A DNA stretch of 64,000 nucleotides from Rehmannia glutinosa (Eukaryota > Streptophyta > Magnoliopsida > Lamiales > Orobanchaceae), in NCBI GenBank assembly GCA_016081115.2, contig JABTTQ020002192.1, forward strand, positions 1-64,000, read 5' to 3'. Of this stretch, positions 22,782-34,522 are shown piece by piece. Numbering within the stretch: position 1 is the first letter of the stretch; every line of letters begins with the position of its first letter. The translations under genes and the position numbers were made by a program. The notes under the pieces are model-generated. The model made no database searches. It saw only the letters and a program-made list of their open reading frames with translations, and had not been told where the DNA came from.

Positions 22782-22789
22782 GTGATATT

Positions 22790-23431
22790 TATAGCCTAGT
22801 TAGTTATGTAGAGTTTGAGTTAGGGTAGCTGGGAGCAGGACTAGAAATATAAGAATACGAAGATGCTGATGAATTGAGTTGGGGTTGGAGTGACTTAAAA
22901 AGTTAAAGCTACTTTAACGGTACCACAAACCATTGCGTGAATATGGTACCTGTGGGAGGTGTTTTTTTTTTTTTTTTTTTTGAGAGGCCTGTGGGAGGTG
23001 TTAATTTTATAAAAATAAGCTTTGTTTTTGAAATCCACCACTTAGAACTGGAGAATGTACAAAAACAGCTTAATAATTTCTAATGTTTTATTAAAAGTGG
23101 CAGCCTTTTATTTTAGTATTTTTTTTAATAAATGACCACCATTATTCGGCCTTTTCTTTTAAAAAAAATAATAAAATTGGCGGTTTCTTAAAAATTACTC
23201 AGTTGTCATGAATCAATTAATCTATAATGTGTCAGGATAATAAAACCAATTCTTATATATTATTAGTCTATGTGCACATTACATTTCCTATATTAGTTAA
23301 TAAGTATCTCAAGTTGTCATTTTATTTAAATTACTTGTTGCTCATGGCACTTAGCATTTATTTCCTTAACCATACAAATATTGAAGTTTAGAGCATAACT
23401 TATCAGATTTCAAAGCATTGAGAAACAAGAA
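22790..23431. other. Upstream region of the P450 gene
   Basis: This is AT-rich promoter-side sequence with a T run of about 19 bases (22963-22981). The repeated word gtgggaggtgttt sits on both sides of that run, which may mark a small insertion. No definite promoter element can be assigned. Confidence 0.35.
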
Positions 23432-24939
23432 ATGAGCTATCTAGAAATCTTTGTAGCAATTACATTTTGTTCTCTCCTTTTCTTCCTTTTAGCTCCCAAA
23501 AACAGCCTTCTCTTCCTCCCATGGAACTGGCCACTCATGAAATTGATGCCCACAATGTACCTTAAAAGCCACCAACTATATGACAAAATAACAGAAATTT
23601 TGGTAGAAAACAAAGGCACCATTTTGTTCAAAACATCCTGGTTTACAAACCTTGATATTTTGGTCACCAGTGATCCCGCTAATGTCCAACATGTTTTGAA
23701 CTCAAACTACTCAATCTACCAGAGGGGATCAGAGTTCAGAAAAGCCTTCGATTTTCTGGGACCCGCCGCTTTCACTAAAGATCTCCATGAATGGAGAGAA
23801 GACAAGAAGTTTACTCATGCATTCTACAAGGAAATTAAGTTTCACAAGTCTACGCCAAAAATAATTCATCATACTCTGGAAAATGGCCTACTCCCAGTTC
23901 TAGATCACGTTTCGCAGCAAAATCAGGTTTTAGACTTGCAAAATTTGTTCAATAGGTACATGCTTGATGCAACTTGTCTTTCGGCTACCGGATTCGACTT
24001 AGGCTCCCTTCGGGTCGATTTTCCAAAAGCCCCACTTTTGGACGCCATGGACGATATCGCGGAGGCCGTGTTTTTTCGACATATTCTGCCTGAAAGAGTT
24101 TGGAGGATGCAAAAGTGGCTGAGAATTGAAAAGAGAAGAAATTGGCTGAAGCCTACATCGTTGTTGACCAAATACTAGGAGATTATGTGTCTAGGAAGCG
24201 TATTGCAGCCAAGAATCAAGAAACAGGAGATGATTTCGATGTCTTGAAGTTTTATTTGGCTGAGGCAGGGGGTGGTAGTAAAGGATCCAAAAAGCATGCA
24301 GAAAAGGGCTTTCTAGTTGCTAATATCGCGACCCTTTTATTTGCTGGAAGGGACACATCAGCTGGACTCTTGACCTGGTTTTTCTACCTCATTTCTAAAA
24401 ACCCTTTAGTTGAAAACAAGATTCTAGAAGAAATCAGGCAATTTTCCCCACCCCAAAAATACCTGTTTTCTAAAGTAGAAGAATTAAGCAAACTAGTTTA
24501 TCTTCACAGTGTATTGATTGAGAGCTTGAGGCTTTATCCGACGGTCCCGGTTATTATTAGGGACCCAACTAAAGAAGATGTGCTTCCAAGTGGCCACAAA
24601 GTGGATCAAACCACAAAAGTGTTTCTTTGCACATATGCAATGGGGAGGATGCCGGAGATTTGGGGTAAAGATTGCAACGAATTTAAGCCGGAGAGATGGA
24701 TATCTGGGAAAGAACAAGTCAAACATGTGGCTTCCCACATTTTTCTTGCATTCGGGTCGGGTCCATGGGCATGTCCGGGTAGAGAAGTGGCTTTCACTAG
24801 AATGAAAGCTGTTGTGGCCACCATTTTGCACAATTTTCATGTTCGGGTTTTGGATGGGCAGAGTATTAGCCCAAGTGTTTCTGCCACGCTCTACATCAAA
24901 CATGGTTTCAAGGCTACACTTTCAAATAGGTGGGTTTAA
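23432..24939 (+). pseudogene. CYP96A-like: CYP96A-like cytochrome P450, frameshifted
   Basis: CYP96A enzymes of the CYP86 clan are ER-anchored, single-exon P450s. One Arabidopsis member is the midchain alkane hydroxylase of wax synthesis. An N-terminal membrane segment (SYLEIFVAITFCSLLFFLL) and the proline hinge LPWNWPL are present. The second half has the I-helix LLFAGRDTSAG, the K-helix ESLRLYP, the PERW motif and the heme loop FGSGPWACPGREV. The halves are in different frames: the first runs to a stop at about 24178, and the second frame takes over at about 24142 (LAEAYIVVDQ). One missing base near 24130-24140, in the aaaagagaagaaa stretch, explains it. In the heme loop the usual Arg is Trp (CGG to TGG would do it). 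Total length would be about 500 residues. It is either a recent pseudogene or a sequencing error for the frameshift. Confidence 0.85.
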
Positions 24940-24989
24940 TAATATTTTTTATTTTACAAAATATTAAGATTAGTTAATAGATGGATGTA

Positions 24990-25500
24990 AGAAAAAACAA
25001 TGTTTAATAAAATAAAAAAAAAGCCGAAACGGTGAGTGATAAAGAGGTGGACTCTCTCATTCTTTTTAGTATTCCTACTAAAACGTATTAGTAATCTTAT
25101 TTTTTTTCCTGAAAACATTAATAGTCTTATTTAAAAGTATTATGTTTTCCGATTAAATGTATTTTAGTATTTTTCTTGAAAAGTAATAGTTTTTCTCATA
25201 AAAAGTATTAGTAGTTTCCCATAAAAATATTAGTTATTCCCCCAAAAAGTATCAGTAGTCATCCTGAGAAATATTTGGTAGCACCCCTAAAAATATTAGT
25301 TTTCCCTCCGAAAAGTATTAGTAGTCCTCCTAAAATGTATTAACAACTCTCCTAAAATGCATTAGCAGCGGCCATCGGATGTGGTATTGATACTTGTGCG
25401 GGCTATTGGTGGGCTAATGGGTCGGATATTTGGATCCGTCTAACGAATTAGATCTGTTAGACCGTCTGACAGGAGACTAACCCTAATTACAAAAGTGTCA
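24990..25500. repeat. Degenerate AAAAGTATTA repeat array after the P450
   Basis: Units of about 25-35 bp with aaaagtattagtagt / cctaaaatgtatta words repeat roughly ten times, ending in a ccgtctgacaggagacta stretch. They resemble the array at 10.9-11.6 kb, so both probably derive from one dispersed family. Confidence 0.5.
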
Positions 25501-25532
25501 ATATATATATGTATATATATATATATATATAT
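25501..25532. repeat. (TA)n microsatellite
   Basis: This is a run of TA dinucleotides interrupted by one TG. Confidence 0.8.
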
Positions 25533-25628
25533 GTTATAAGTTTCATAATTGAATGTTATCATAACATCTCAAAAACTTATTTTTAAAATAAAAATAACAT
25601 CTTAGAAGTTGTAACATCATTTCATTTA

Positions 25629-26506
25629 GGGTGGTGCTATTGACACCTCCTTTTCCTCTAAACACACCCATTTTAAATATATCACCCCCCACTTTTTAAA
25701 ATATGGCCCAATTGTTAAATACACCCCTTTTTTTTTTCCAATTTTACCCATTTCCCTATTTTTTTTCTCAAATACACCCAAAATGATAAACCCAAGGCGC
25801 GGCGATGACGACGGAAGAAATTCCGCCAATTTTCTTTGTTCCGGCAACGAAAGAAGATGTAATATCTTTTGGATCACATATTTTTTATTTTATTTTAATT
25901 TTAATTTAATATCTTACTTTAATTTCACACTTATAGTTGGATTAGTTTGGGTAATTGTTGGGTATAAGTGTTGGATAATTGTATTTGGTTTGAATTCTAG
26001 AGTTACATAACTTTTTTTCTTCCTAGTTTTTGTCTGAGTTTGGGGAAGAAGACGATGGATGGCACGATGGTATACTCGATATTGCCATAAGCCACGATCG
26101 AAAAGTAACTACGAACGTGCCATTGTGCCACTTGGCATGATGACACGAGAAAAGATTTAACTGCACTGCGATCGTGCCAAGCGTCGCACTTTTGTTATTC
26201 AACAGTAAATTTTCAACTGTAAAAATGGAAAAATAACACACTTTTAAGTTGCAAATTAAGGATATACTTATATTATTCGACAAAATTAATTTTTTGTTGT
26301 TCATATTTGCAACAATGTGAGTGTTTGAAAATCTAGGGTTTACAAAAAATAAATTCAGCTTTTTACAAGAATGTGGACGAGTGTGAGGAAAATGAAGTGT
26401 ATTAGATATTTATTTATTTAAGTAAGGGTATCATAGTCTTTTAAACTAATGACATTTTTGAAATTATATGAAGGGGGTGTAATTAACAATTTTGGGGATG
26501 CCACCC
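25629..26506. mobile_element. Non-autonomous MULE-like element with perfect 9 bp target duplication
   Basis: tttcattta occurs at 25620-25628 and again at 26507-26515, directly flanking an 878 bp insert. The ends gggtggtgctatt and (reverse complement) gggtggcatcccc share their first six bases, and both ends carry acaccccctt-type subterminal words. A 9 bp duplication points to Mutator-like transposition. The interior (about 25790-26330) is mixed sequence with no clear ORF and may include captured DNA. Confidence 0.75.
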
Positions 26507-26515
26507 TTTCATTTA

Positions 26516-27440
26516 TTGTTTTAAATAAGACATATGGGTACTGAAGCCGCGATTACAAGTGTAACAATTATGTCCATATACAGAATTGGTGTTATCAAAT
26601 ATGACATCAATACTATTACGCATAGTATAAAGTGTTCAGATATTTAAACATGTAGATGCATAGCCACATACAGGCCCAATGAGATCTTTGAACAGATACA
26701 CAACATTTAATAATCGCGTAGGTTAGAAAATCTACCAAATGTTAGGCCGTTTTTTCCAAGCGGACAATATATGGGCTTTTTAAAATAATATTACAAAAGA
26801 AAAAAAAAACTGTCTTCTTACAAAATTAAAGCCAAAAAAAAAAAGTCTTTAATAATTTAGACAAAGTCGACTTTTTGAACCTTTTTAAGCCGGCATCAAT
26901 GTATCCGTTTCTTGGTTTATTTGATTTTTCCTTCTTTTAAAAAAAAATTTAAAATGGTTATATATATATATATATATATTAAATTTTGAATTAAAATTGT
27001 TTTTGTAAACTCCAACTTTAATTATTATTTTTTGCTTTTTTTATGTTTCACCACAAATTTAATAATTACATCTATGTTAGGTAAAATTTGTATTATGTTT
27101 GTATAATACTAAACGTATATTATTAAATTTGGAATCCATAATAACTTGTTAACCATTAAAATTAATATTTCATGTATTATTAGGGATAATTCGGAAATAA
27201 TTCGATAAAATCTCGATTATAGACAAAATTTGTATTTATAATACACGATTAATTTAGAATATATTGATACAAATATGTAATTGTTATATATAAAAATACA
27301 TTTTACCACGAACTAAAAAATATGATTTTTTTCCTACTGTTTTGTTATTACTTATAGTTGGGGACAAATTCGACTTTTCCCCAATTAGTTATTTTATTAT
27401 TTAACCCATTTCTTTTAATTCCGATTTAGTTAATCAATTG
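26516..27440. other. AT-rich spacer, no gene seen
   Basis: This is low-complexity AT-rich DNA with a TA run (about 26960-26980) and several A/T homopolymers. Nothing is assignable. Confidence 0.5.
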
Positions 27441-29485
27441 CCCAATATTATTGATTATTGTCGTGTCACATATATAATTATCCGATCTATGAGGCCCATC
27501 TTGGCCGACGAGGCCCATGCTATCACATAAAGCCCAAGCGGCCGGTCAACACAGGTATAAAAGGTCTCTCTTGTTCATTTATAGTAATTCCAGAATTTAC
27601 ACGCTCTAAATTCTATGTCCATTGCTCTGGAATTTTTTCTCCTATAAGTGTTGACTTGAGCGTCAGAAGGGCCTCCCTAAGACGACCACATGGTCGGCCT
27701 AATGTTTGCTGGTGTTGCAGGCAAGTACTCATTCGAAGGATTTACAAATTCTAGAGATGAAGTTGGACCAATTAATCAAAAACTTTGACTTGGAGTTATA
27801 TGTACTTTTGAATAGCATCATTTTAGCGTTGTCCGTGGGCACTACCAAGACACAAGGATGCAAACAAGAGCACAATCAAGTGAAACTGACTCTCAAGCTG
27901 CCAATTATAGGGCAGGAAATTGGCAGGAAGAAAAACCACCGGGAAGACGGGAGGACAACCCCCCTTCTCCTGGAAGGGCGTCATCCGCTCCTCTCAAGGT
28001 GTTTCTTCCCGCTAAAGAAGTTTGCTTGACGCGGGAATCCCTTTAAGCCATGCTTGACGAGGCCTCCTCGAATGCTCTAAGGCAACTAGCCACAAAAGAA
28101 GCTACGGAAGATCTCTCCGAGCTCCACCGGCCATAGAAGACCACTGGCTTGGGAAGTAGAGAGAAGGAATAAGGGATAGGAGAGAACTAAGAAAACTAGC
28201 ATACAACTTGAGAAGAAGCCAGGAACATGTCTCAAGCTTGCATGTTCACACATGTCTTAGGTGGAAGAGTCGCAAGTTGTTCACGCCACCAAACCAACTC
28301 TCAAGCTACTTTGCAATAATGAGGAGAAACCTGCTCGCCTCTGTTATTTTAGCCGATTTGCTCAAAGCATGCATCAAGACCTCAAATCTCTCCGAGTATG
28401 ACGGAACCAAAGATCCCTAGGAGCACTGGACAAGTTCTACGCAACGCCAACCTATACGACATGCCAAATGTCTCCTATTGTAAATTGTTTGGATTACGTT
28501 GACCAAGTAGACGTTCAACTATCTTCATGTTGGGTCCATCACTGGTATGGACAAGCTCACGCACAACTTCATGTACCAGTTCTCCATTAATAGGAAATGC
28601 CCCAATACTATCTATCATTTATTCCAGAGGAAACATAATGAAGGGGAGCCCTTATAAAATACATAAACCTATTCGTGAAGGGCATCAACAAAGTTACCAA
28701 TGTTCAACACGATATCCTGGCTGGGATCTTACAGAAAAACCTTCGCCAGGGAAGATTGAATGAATCAATAGCTAAAAAGCCTCTTGCCTCCTAGAAGAAC
28801 CCTTGGATAGAGTAGAGAAACATATCCGAGTAGAAGAGGCCACTTAGCCAGATTCTAACAATAAAAGAAAAACCAAAGAAGATGACAAGACCAACTCTAA
28901 AAGGGGAGACATGAACGACGTGGGAGAAGAGATAACGAGGCGCGCTACACTCCCTTAAATGCACACCTAGATGAAGTATTGATCGCTGAACAAAAAAATG
29001 GGATGATAGAACCTCCTTCTCTAATAAGGGATAACCCCAACATAGCGAATTTTGACAAATATCGTCGCTACCATTTGAAGAGGGATATTGACATGTTGAT
29101 TCACATCGGGCACCTGAAGGAGTACTTGGATCTGTATAGTAAGATGAACTTCATCAAAGCCAAGAACATGCATGCGTATCACATTCGGCCTGCAAGACTA
29201 TGTCCCGGAGACCAATGCCCACTATGATGCCATTGTGATCACCGTAATGTTGGCCAACTTGGTGGTCCGGAGAGTTTTGGTACATACGGGAAGTGCAGTT
29301 GACATTATATTTATGAAGGCATCCGAGGAGCTGCAAATTGATGCTTCCCAGATTGTCCCGGTGACAGTGCCCCTCGTTGGCTTCATGGGAGAAGTGACAA
29401 TTCGACAGAAGAGATAAGGCTGCCTTTGATTTTGGGAGTAGACTGCCAACACAAAGCCATCAAGCTGGCCTATTTTCTTATCGTA
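27441..29485 (+). pseudogene. Decayed Ty3-gypsy gag-protease fragment with part of its LTR
   Basis: A putative LTR piece (about 27460-27720) contains the TATA-like gtataaaaggtctc and tgacttgagcgtcagaaggg, a word common in Tat-type LTRs. A gag remnant follows, with YDGTKDP, then a stop, then EHW near 28396-28426. Downstream phase breaks leave FMYQFSINRKCPNTIYHLFQ and GINKVTNVQHDILAGILQ. A retroviral-type protease lies at about 29225-29420 (AIVITVMLANLVVRRVLV, then GSAVDIIFMKASEELQI). Its catalytic Asp-Thr-Gly reads His-Thr-Gly (CAT at 29283-29285). No RT or integrase is present. It ends where the truncated LTR of Sirevirus element 1 begins. Confidence 0.65.
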
Positions 29486-30120
29486 GATGCCTCATTTTTT
29501 TTATATGTAAATTCTACTTTGTAATAGATAAAGTATTAGATGAGTCAAATAGCAGCTAAGTAGATTTGCAGAAGACTTGCTGAAGGATGTAGAGAAGAAT
29601 CAGTTGAGTCGAAGCTGAGTTAATCGGAAGACTTTCAGTCAAGTACATCAACTAAGTCTATCATAAGACATGCAACAGAATCAACCCAAGAAATGATTGA
29701 GATGACTCAAGTTAAAGGGGTAAAGCAGCTGAAAGAATCAGAGACAACTGAAAAAAATCCGTTGCATTGAAACGAAGATACTTACCTATTTTGGTAATGA
29801 AGATAGACTTGCAACCTTAAAGTGTTCCTGCTGAAAGAGTGTTAGACGAATAAGCAAATAGGAAACTTGAAGATCTCTGACACCTTTTCTAAAATCTACA
29901 TAAGGTTGTTAAACAAGGTCGGGTCAACATCAAAGCTGCAAAAACAAGACAAGCCAACGAACACTAAGTAAGAGTTTGAATTTTTGTCTATCTCTTCAAC
30001 GGACAAAATTCAAACTACTAGGATAAAAGAGGATTTTTTCAGAGAGAGATAAGACACATAACTGAGAAGCAACACTAAATTGAAAAACAAGAGCTGCAAA
30101 TACTCTCGCTTAAGCTAAAT
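29486..30120 (+). repeat. Element 1 5' LTR, first piece (5' end missing)
   Basis: This begins within the LTR at tatgtaaattctactttgta, matching the 3' LTR at about 48213 and skipping its first 60-70 bp. The TATA region reads ggataaaagagg (about 30021), against tataaaagg in the two other family LTRs, so the promoter looks damaged. Confidence 0.75.
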
Positions 30121-32364
30121 TTGAAACTGTCACAATAAAATAAGAATAACATCCAATAAGGTACAACCCCAAATATTCAAACTTAGACTCAACAAGAGCT
30201 ATTATCTAAAACATTTTCCCATTTTTTTCCAACACTGCGATAGTTCATGTCCTCTTCTCTTACAGTAAGAACATAACTTTATTGGTAACTTTGGTTTCTT
30301 TCCCTTTCAACATCACAAGTCATTTCGTGATTTATCTTCTGAGTTTTCTTTCCACGTTCCGATGCCTTGTTGGACGATGATGGTTTGAATTTATCACTCG
30401 TTTTGTTCTGCTGCCTTTGATGTTCATTTTCATTTTGATCGAAAGTACCGCGAGGTTCCTCGGTCCGGATTTCAAAAAGATCACATGATTTCTTCTTCTC
30501 CTGGTGTATAAATGTTTGCAGTATATCAACTTGTTTTATTGACACAACTATATGCTCTTTTTGTTGTTGGTTTAATTAACCTCGCTTGTGCGGGTTTTGT
30601 GTCAACTGTTGGCTTTGCTAATACAAAATAGAATTCTCATGGTTTAATTCATTTACAAGGTTTTCTAAATGGAAAATATGATCTCGCATCCTTTGCATTT
30701 CCTCACTAGAATTGATGTCAAGTCTAGAATCCCATATAAACCGCTCCCTTTCTGAGGCCATTCCTAAACACAAACAATATCTTAGTTAACATATCAATTA
30801 AATTATAAAGAAAATATGATATACACATATTCATTATATTGGTTAATATTTTAGTGCTACCTCAAATCAATACTCGAATACGGAATGATCAAGACCCAAA
30901 CCTAAACAATATTCCAACATCAAATAATCACTAAACCAATTTAACATTTAAGAAAACTCATCCGCCATTTAAGTATATCTCAACTAATCATATTTCCCCT
31001 ATGAAGTCTCAGAACATTGACATGCCAAGCCAACCATTATAGGACTAGAAATAATAAAAAGGAACACAACTTTTGACAAGAAAAGAAAGGTGCTACACTT
31101 TTAATTAATATACACATATATTTATGTAATCATATCCTCTAGAAAAGTTAGGTGGTAATGCACCTACTTACATATAGGTATCCACTAACAATACTTTTAA
31201 ATATATATATATATATATATAGTAATTATATAATCATGTAAGAAATGTAATCAGTTAAGTAATTGAAGATTACTCATATTTTAAGCATACTCTATTATGT
31301 GCATATACATTATGTGATATCAATATATATTTTAGTGTATATAATTAGTATATGCACGATTGAATGTATTTAAGTTTAGGGAAATATATATTAAAGATCA
31401 TGAAATAATGTAAGATTCAAATAAAAAAATATCATTCACTCATTCGTATAAGAAAATCTATATTCAATATAATATAATTACAATATTTAGGTGGGTAAAA
31501 ATAGGTGGTTTAATTCATCTACATGGTTTTGTAAATGGAAAATATGATCTCGCATCCTTTGCATTTCCTCATTAGAATTGATGTCAAGTCTAGAATTCCA
31601 TATAAACCGCTCCCTTCCTGAGGCCATTCCTAAACACAAACAATATCTTAGTTAATATATCAATCAAATTATAAAGAAAGTATGATATAAACAGATTCAT
31701 TATATTGGTTAATATTTTAGTGCTACCTCATATCAACATTCGAATACGGAATGATCAAGACCCAAACCTAAACAATATTCCAACATCAAATAATCACTAA
31801 ACCAATTTAACATTTGAGAAAATTCATCCACCACTTAAGTATATCTCAACTAATCATATTTTTCCTATGAAGTCTCAGAACATTGACATGCCAAGCCAAA
31901 TATTATAGGACTAGTAATAATAAAAAGGAATACAACTTTCGACAAGAAAAAAAGCGCTACACCTTTAATTAATATACACATATATTTATGTAATCATATC
32001 CTCTAGAAAAGTTAAAGAATGCACCTATTTACATATAGGTATCCACTAACTATACTTTTAAATATATATATATATATTAATTATATAATCATGTAAGAAA
32101 TGTAATCAGTTAAGTAATTGAAGATTACTCATATTTTAAGCGTACTCTATTATGTGCATATACATTATGTGATATCAATATATATTTTAGTGTATATAAT
32201 TAGTATATGCATGATTGAATTTATTTAACTTTAGGGAAATATATATTAAAGAACATGAAATAATGTAAGATTCAAATAAAAAAATATCACTCACTTATTC
32301 GCATAAAAAAAATCTATATTTAATATAATATAATTATAATATTTAGGTGGGTAAAAATATGGGA
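30121..32364. mobile_element. Unidentified insertion in the element 1 LTR with an internal tandem duplication
   Basis: The LTR alignment is interrupted after about 30120 and resumes at aatcctcaagc near 32370. The insert has a minus-strand ORF (30545-30279) rich in Lys/Gln/Asn. A second short coding-like piece on the minus strand starts MASERERFIWDSRLDINSSE and continues as a possible coiled coil. From about 30641 a unit of roughly 860 bp is repeated directly (30641-31506 and 31507-32363). It resembles a decayed DNA transposon, but no terminal repeats or transposase were recognised. Confidence 0.5.
30641..32363. repeat. Direct tandem duplication, two units of about 860 bp
   Basis: Both copies start ggtttaattcat, share aaatggaaaatatgatctcg, and end atatttaggtgggtaaaaat. 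Differences are scattered substitutions and short indels, including the length of an internal (TA)n run (31201-31221 against 32061-32078). Confidence 0.85.
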
Positions 32365-32928
32365 TTCTAATCCTCAAGCTAAATGGAAGATACTTCATCC
32401 AAGACTTCTAAGTGAAAATATCGAAGTTGTTTATCAAGTTGAAGAGGAAAAACATTTGTGAAAACAAAAGGGGTCAATATTTCCAAGGATTGAAGGAAGT
32501 ATAGTGAGGTTCAAGGTCGAACCTAGTTTGAATCTGAAGAAGGGCTGTGTGATCAATCCCTGAAGATTCGAAGAGCTGAAGTAGTGAGGCAGCTGCCTTG
32601 CGAAGAGCCGAGACCCAGAAGATGAGCTGGCTGTGTGATCAAAGCGAATCTTGGACTGTACTTTTATAATGAAGTTATTGTTTCAATAGTGGATTCCTCC
32701 TGGAGTAAGAGAAGAGTGGAGTAGATAAATTACCCCATCCTCGAACCACTATAAAATTTATGTGTTCTTTATTTTACTGCACTTTGATTCTGCATTTTAT
32801 TTAATTGCTCTATTTGCTATCCATTAAGATAATAACTACTCAAAAATTTAAGTGTTGATAGACCAAGCTTAAAAAGGGTGTAAAACTTCCGCTATTTTAA
32901 TAAGAAACTGATTTTATAAAAAGGTTAA
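32365..32928 (+). repeat. Element 1 5' LTR, middle piece
   Basis: This matches the solo LTR at 46410-46960 in order, including gagtggagtagataaattac, then cccatcctcgaaccactat, and aaaagggtgtaaaacttccg. It stops at gttaa, which is the target duplication of the Athila-like element. Confidence 0.8.
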
Positions 32929-34384
32929 TGATTAGTGTGAGTTTTGCATGTATTTGGGCATAATTGTGGATATAATAGGTTGATAAATATGCATTAACTC
33001 AGTAAAATAGGTCGTGTTCTCATATTGTGGAAAAGATATTACGCTTTGCTTGTTTTGCAGGAATTAACAATATTTGGAGTACTTTTGAGGCAATTTCGAG
33101 CATTGCAGTAAAAGACCATCAAGAATCGAGCGAATACGCGAATTTTGGAGCTGAACCAAGAAGAGATCAGACGAACCAAGCAAGATAAGTCCACGCACGG
33201 GCAGCCTGTGCGCATAGGCACGACCTGTGCGTGTGTGATACAACAAGATTTGATGTTCGCATTGATGCACAGGCTGGTCGTGCGTAAGCGCACGGCCCGT
33301 TCATCTGTTCGAAGGAAAAATAAATGGTTCGGCATAACACTCGGGCAGCCCGTGTGTGTAAGCATGGGCCGTGCTCTGTGCGGGAATTTCAGGGTCGCGC
33401 GCTGTTTAACTTAGGTTTGGCCCGGGAATGTTATAAATTTAGAGGAGGCGACCCCAAAAGAGAAGACATAGACTTTTACCCTAGAAATCATAGAAAAGAG
33501 CACCCTTCTACCAGAGGAATCGAGAGAAAGATCGAGGTCGCATCCACATAGTTGAGGATTGAAGATTGATCGAGAAATCATCGATATCCCTGAGTTTTCT
33601 CACTCTATTGTATCTTTTATTTTCACTTAGTTTGATATGGTTAAGAACAATTTGTCTATGAATTCTTCGTTTCCCATGTCCGGCTAAACACCTTGTGATT
33701 CGGGGGTTTGGGATTAGGTTAATTCATACTCTTGTTTGATGTTTAATTGAATTGAAGTTATTATTTTGAACCCTATTCGAGTACTCTGCTTTATTACTTG
33801 TTTTATCATATGGCCAATGGTTTAACATGCTTGATGTATTGATTCATAATTCGAGAGATGAGTTTCAATACTAGATCTTGAGTGCTTGACATGAATATTT
33901 TGCATGATTGAGAAGTCTGTGAGTATTTGTGAGGATAACTAATCTTTTTTTTTTTTTTTTACTTTTGGGAGTTGTTTATCTTATTTGAGTAGAGATGCTA
34001 GCATAGGTAATTCAATCAACGTTTTTATTGTGTCTCGAGAGAGAGGATAAAATACTTTTGTGATTGTCTTATAGGGAAGATAGATAATAACTTTGGTTTT
34101 GATTAATCAGATAACAAGAGGGAGATTAACTGAAACCATAATCCCGGAATCCATTCATCCACTTGATCTTTTCAATCGAAACTCTTTGCTTTGTCTTTTT
34201 ATGATAAAATATTGTCTTAATTTTATAAAACAACAATCACCTTTCGATCGTCTAAATAAAAATAATAATATTACAATTTCAATACTTAGTACATCAATTT
34301 ATTAGTCTATGTGGGATCGACCTTGCTTACCCTATCTATTAACTATGCCGTTCACTTGCGGTGAAGCTAAAAATAAGGCGAACA
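32929..34384 (+). repeat. Athila-like 5' LTR
   Basis: This runs about 1456 bp from tgattagtgtgag to aaggcgaaca. It is closely similar to the 3' LTR, with scattered substitutions and small indels such as the poly-T length near 33945. It contains several GC-rich palindromes (33190-33385). Confidence 0.88.
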
Positions 34385-34386
34385 AG

Positions 34387-34400
34387 TTTTTGGCGCCAAA
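34387..34400 (+). promoter_or_regulatory. Athila-like primer-binding site region
   Basis: ttttggcgccaaat starts three bases after the LTR end. The word tggcgcc is the typical start of the tRNA-complementary site in Athila/Tat elements. Confidence 0.7.
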
Positions 34401-34522
34401 TTTTTTAGTACCAGTATTGCGATAAATAGAATTGTTTTTAATTTAGACTTTTTTTCTTTTATTTTGTTAAATTCCACTCCTACAGTGTTTGATTTGTTTC
34501 TTTTAGTTGGTTCAGGTAGTGG

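Noticed and set aside
24493..24903. 136-codon minus-strand ORF
   Set aside because: It is antisense to the P450 C-terminal half, whose motifs are clear on the plus strand.
30641..32363. CRISPR-like or satellite array
   Set aside because: There are only two long units of about 860 bp, a simple direct duplication. No short regular repeat-spacer structure exists anywhere in the window.
33039..33414. ORFs with His/Cys-rich peptides in the Athila-like LTR
   Set aside because: They arise from the GC-rich palindromes in the LTR, repeat in the 3' LTR, and have no gene context.
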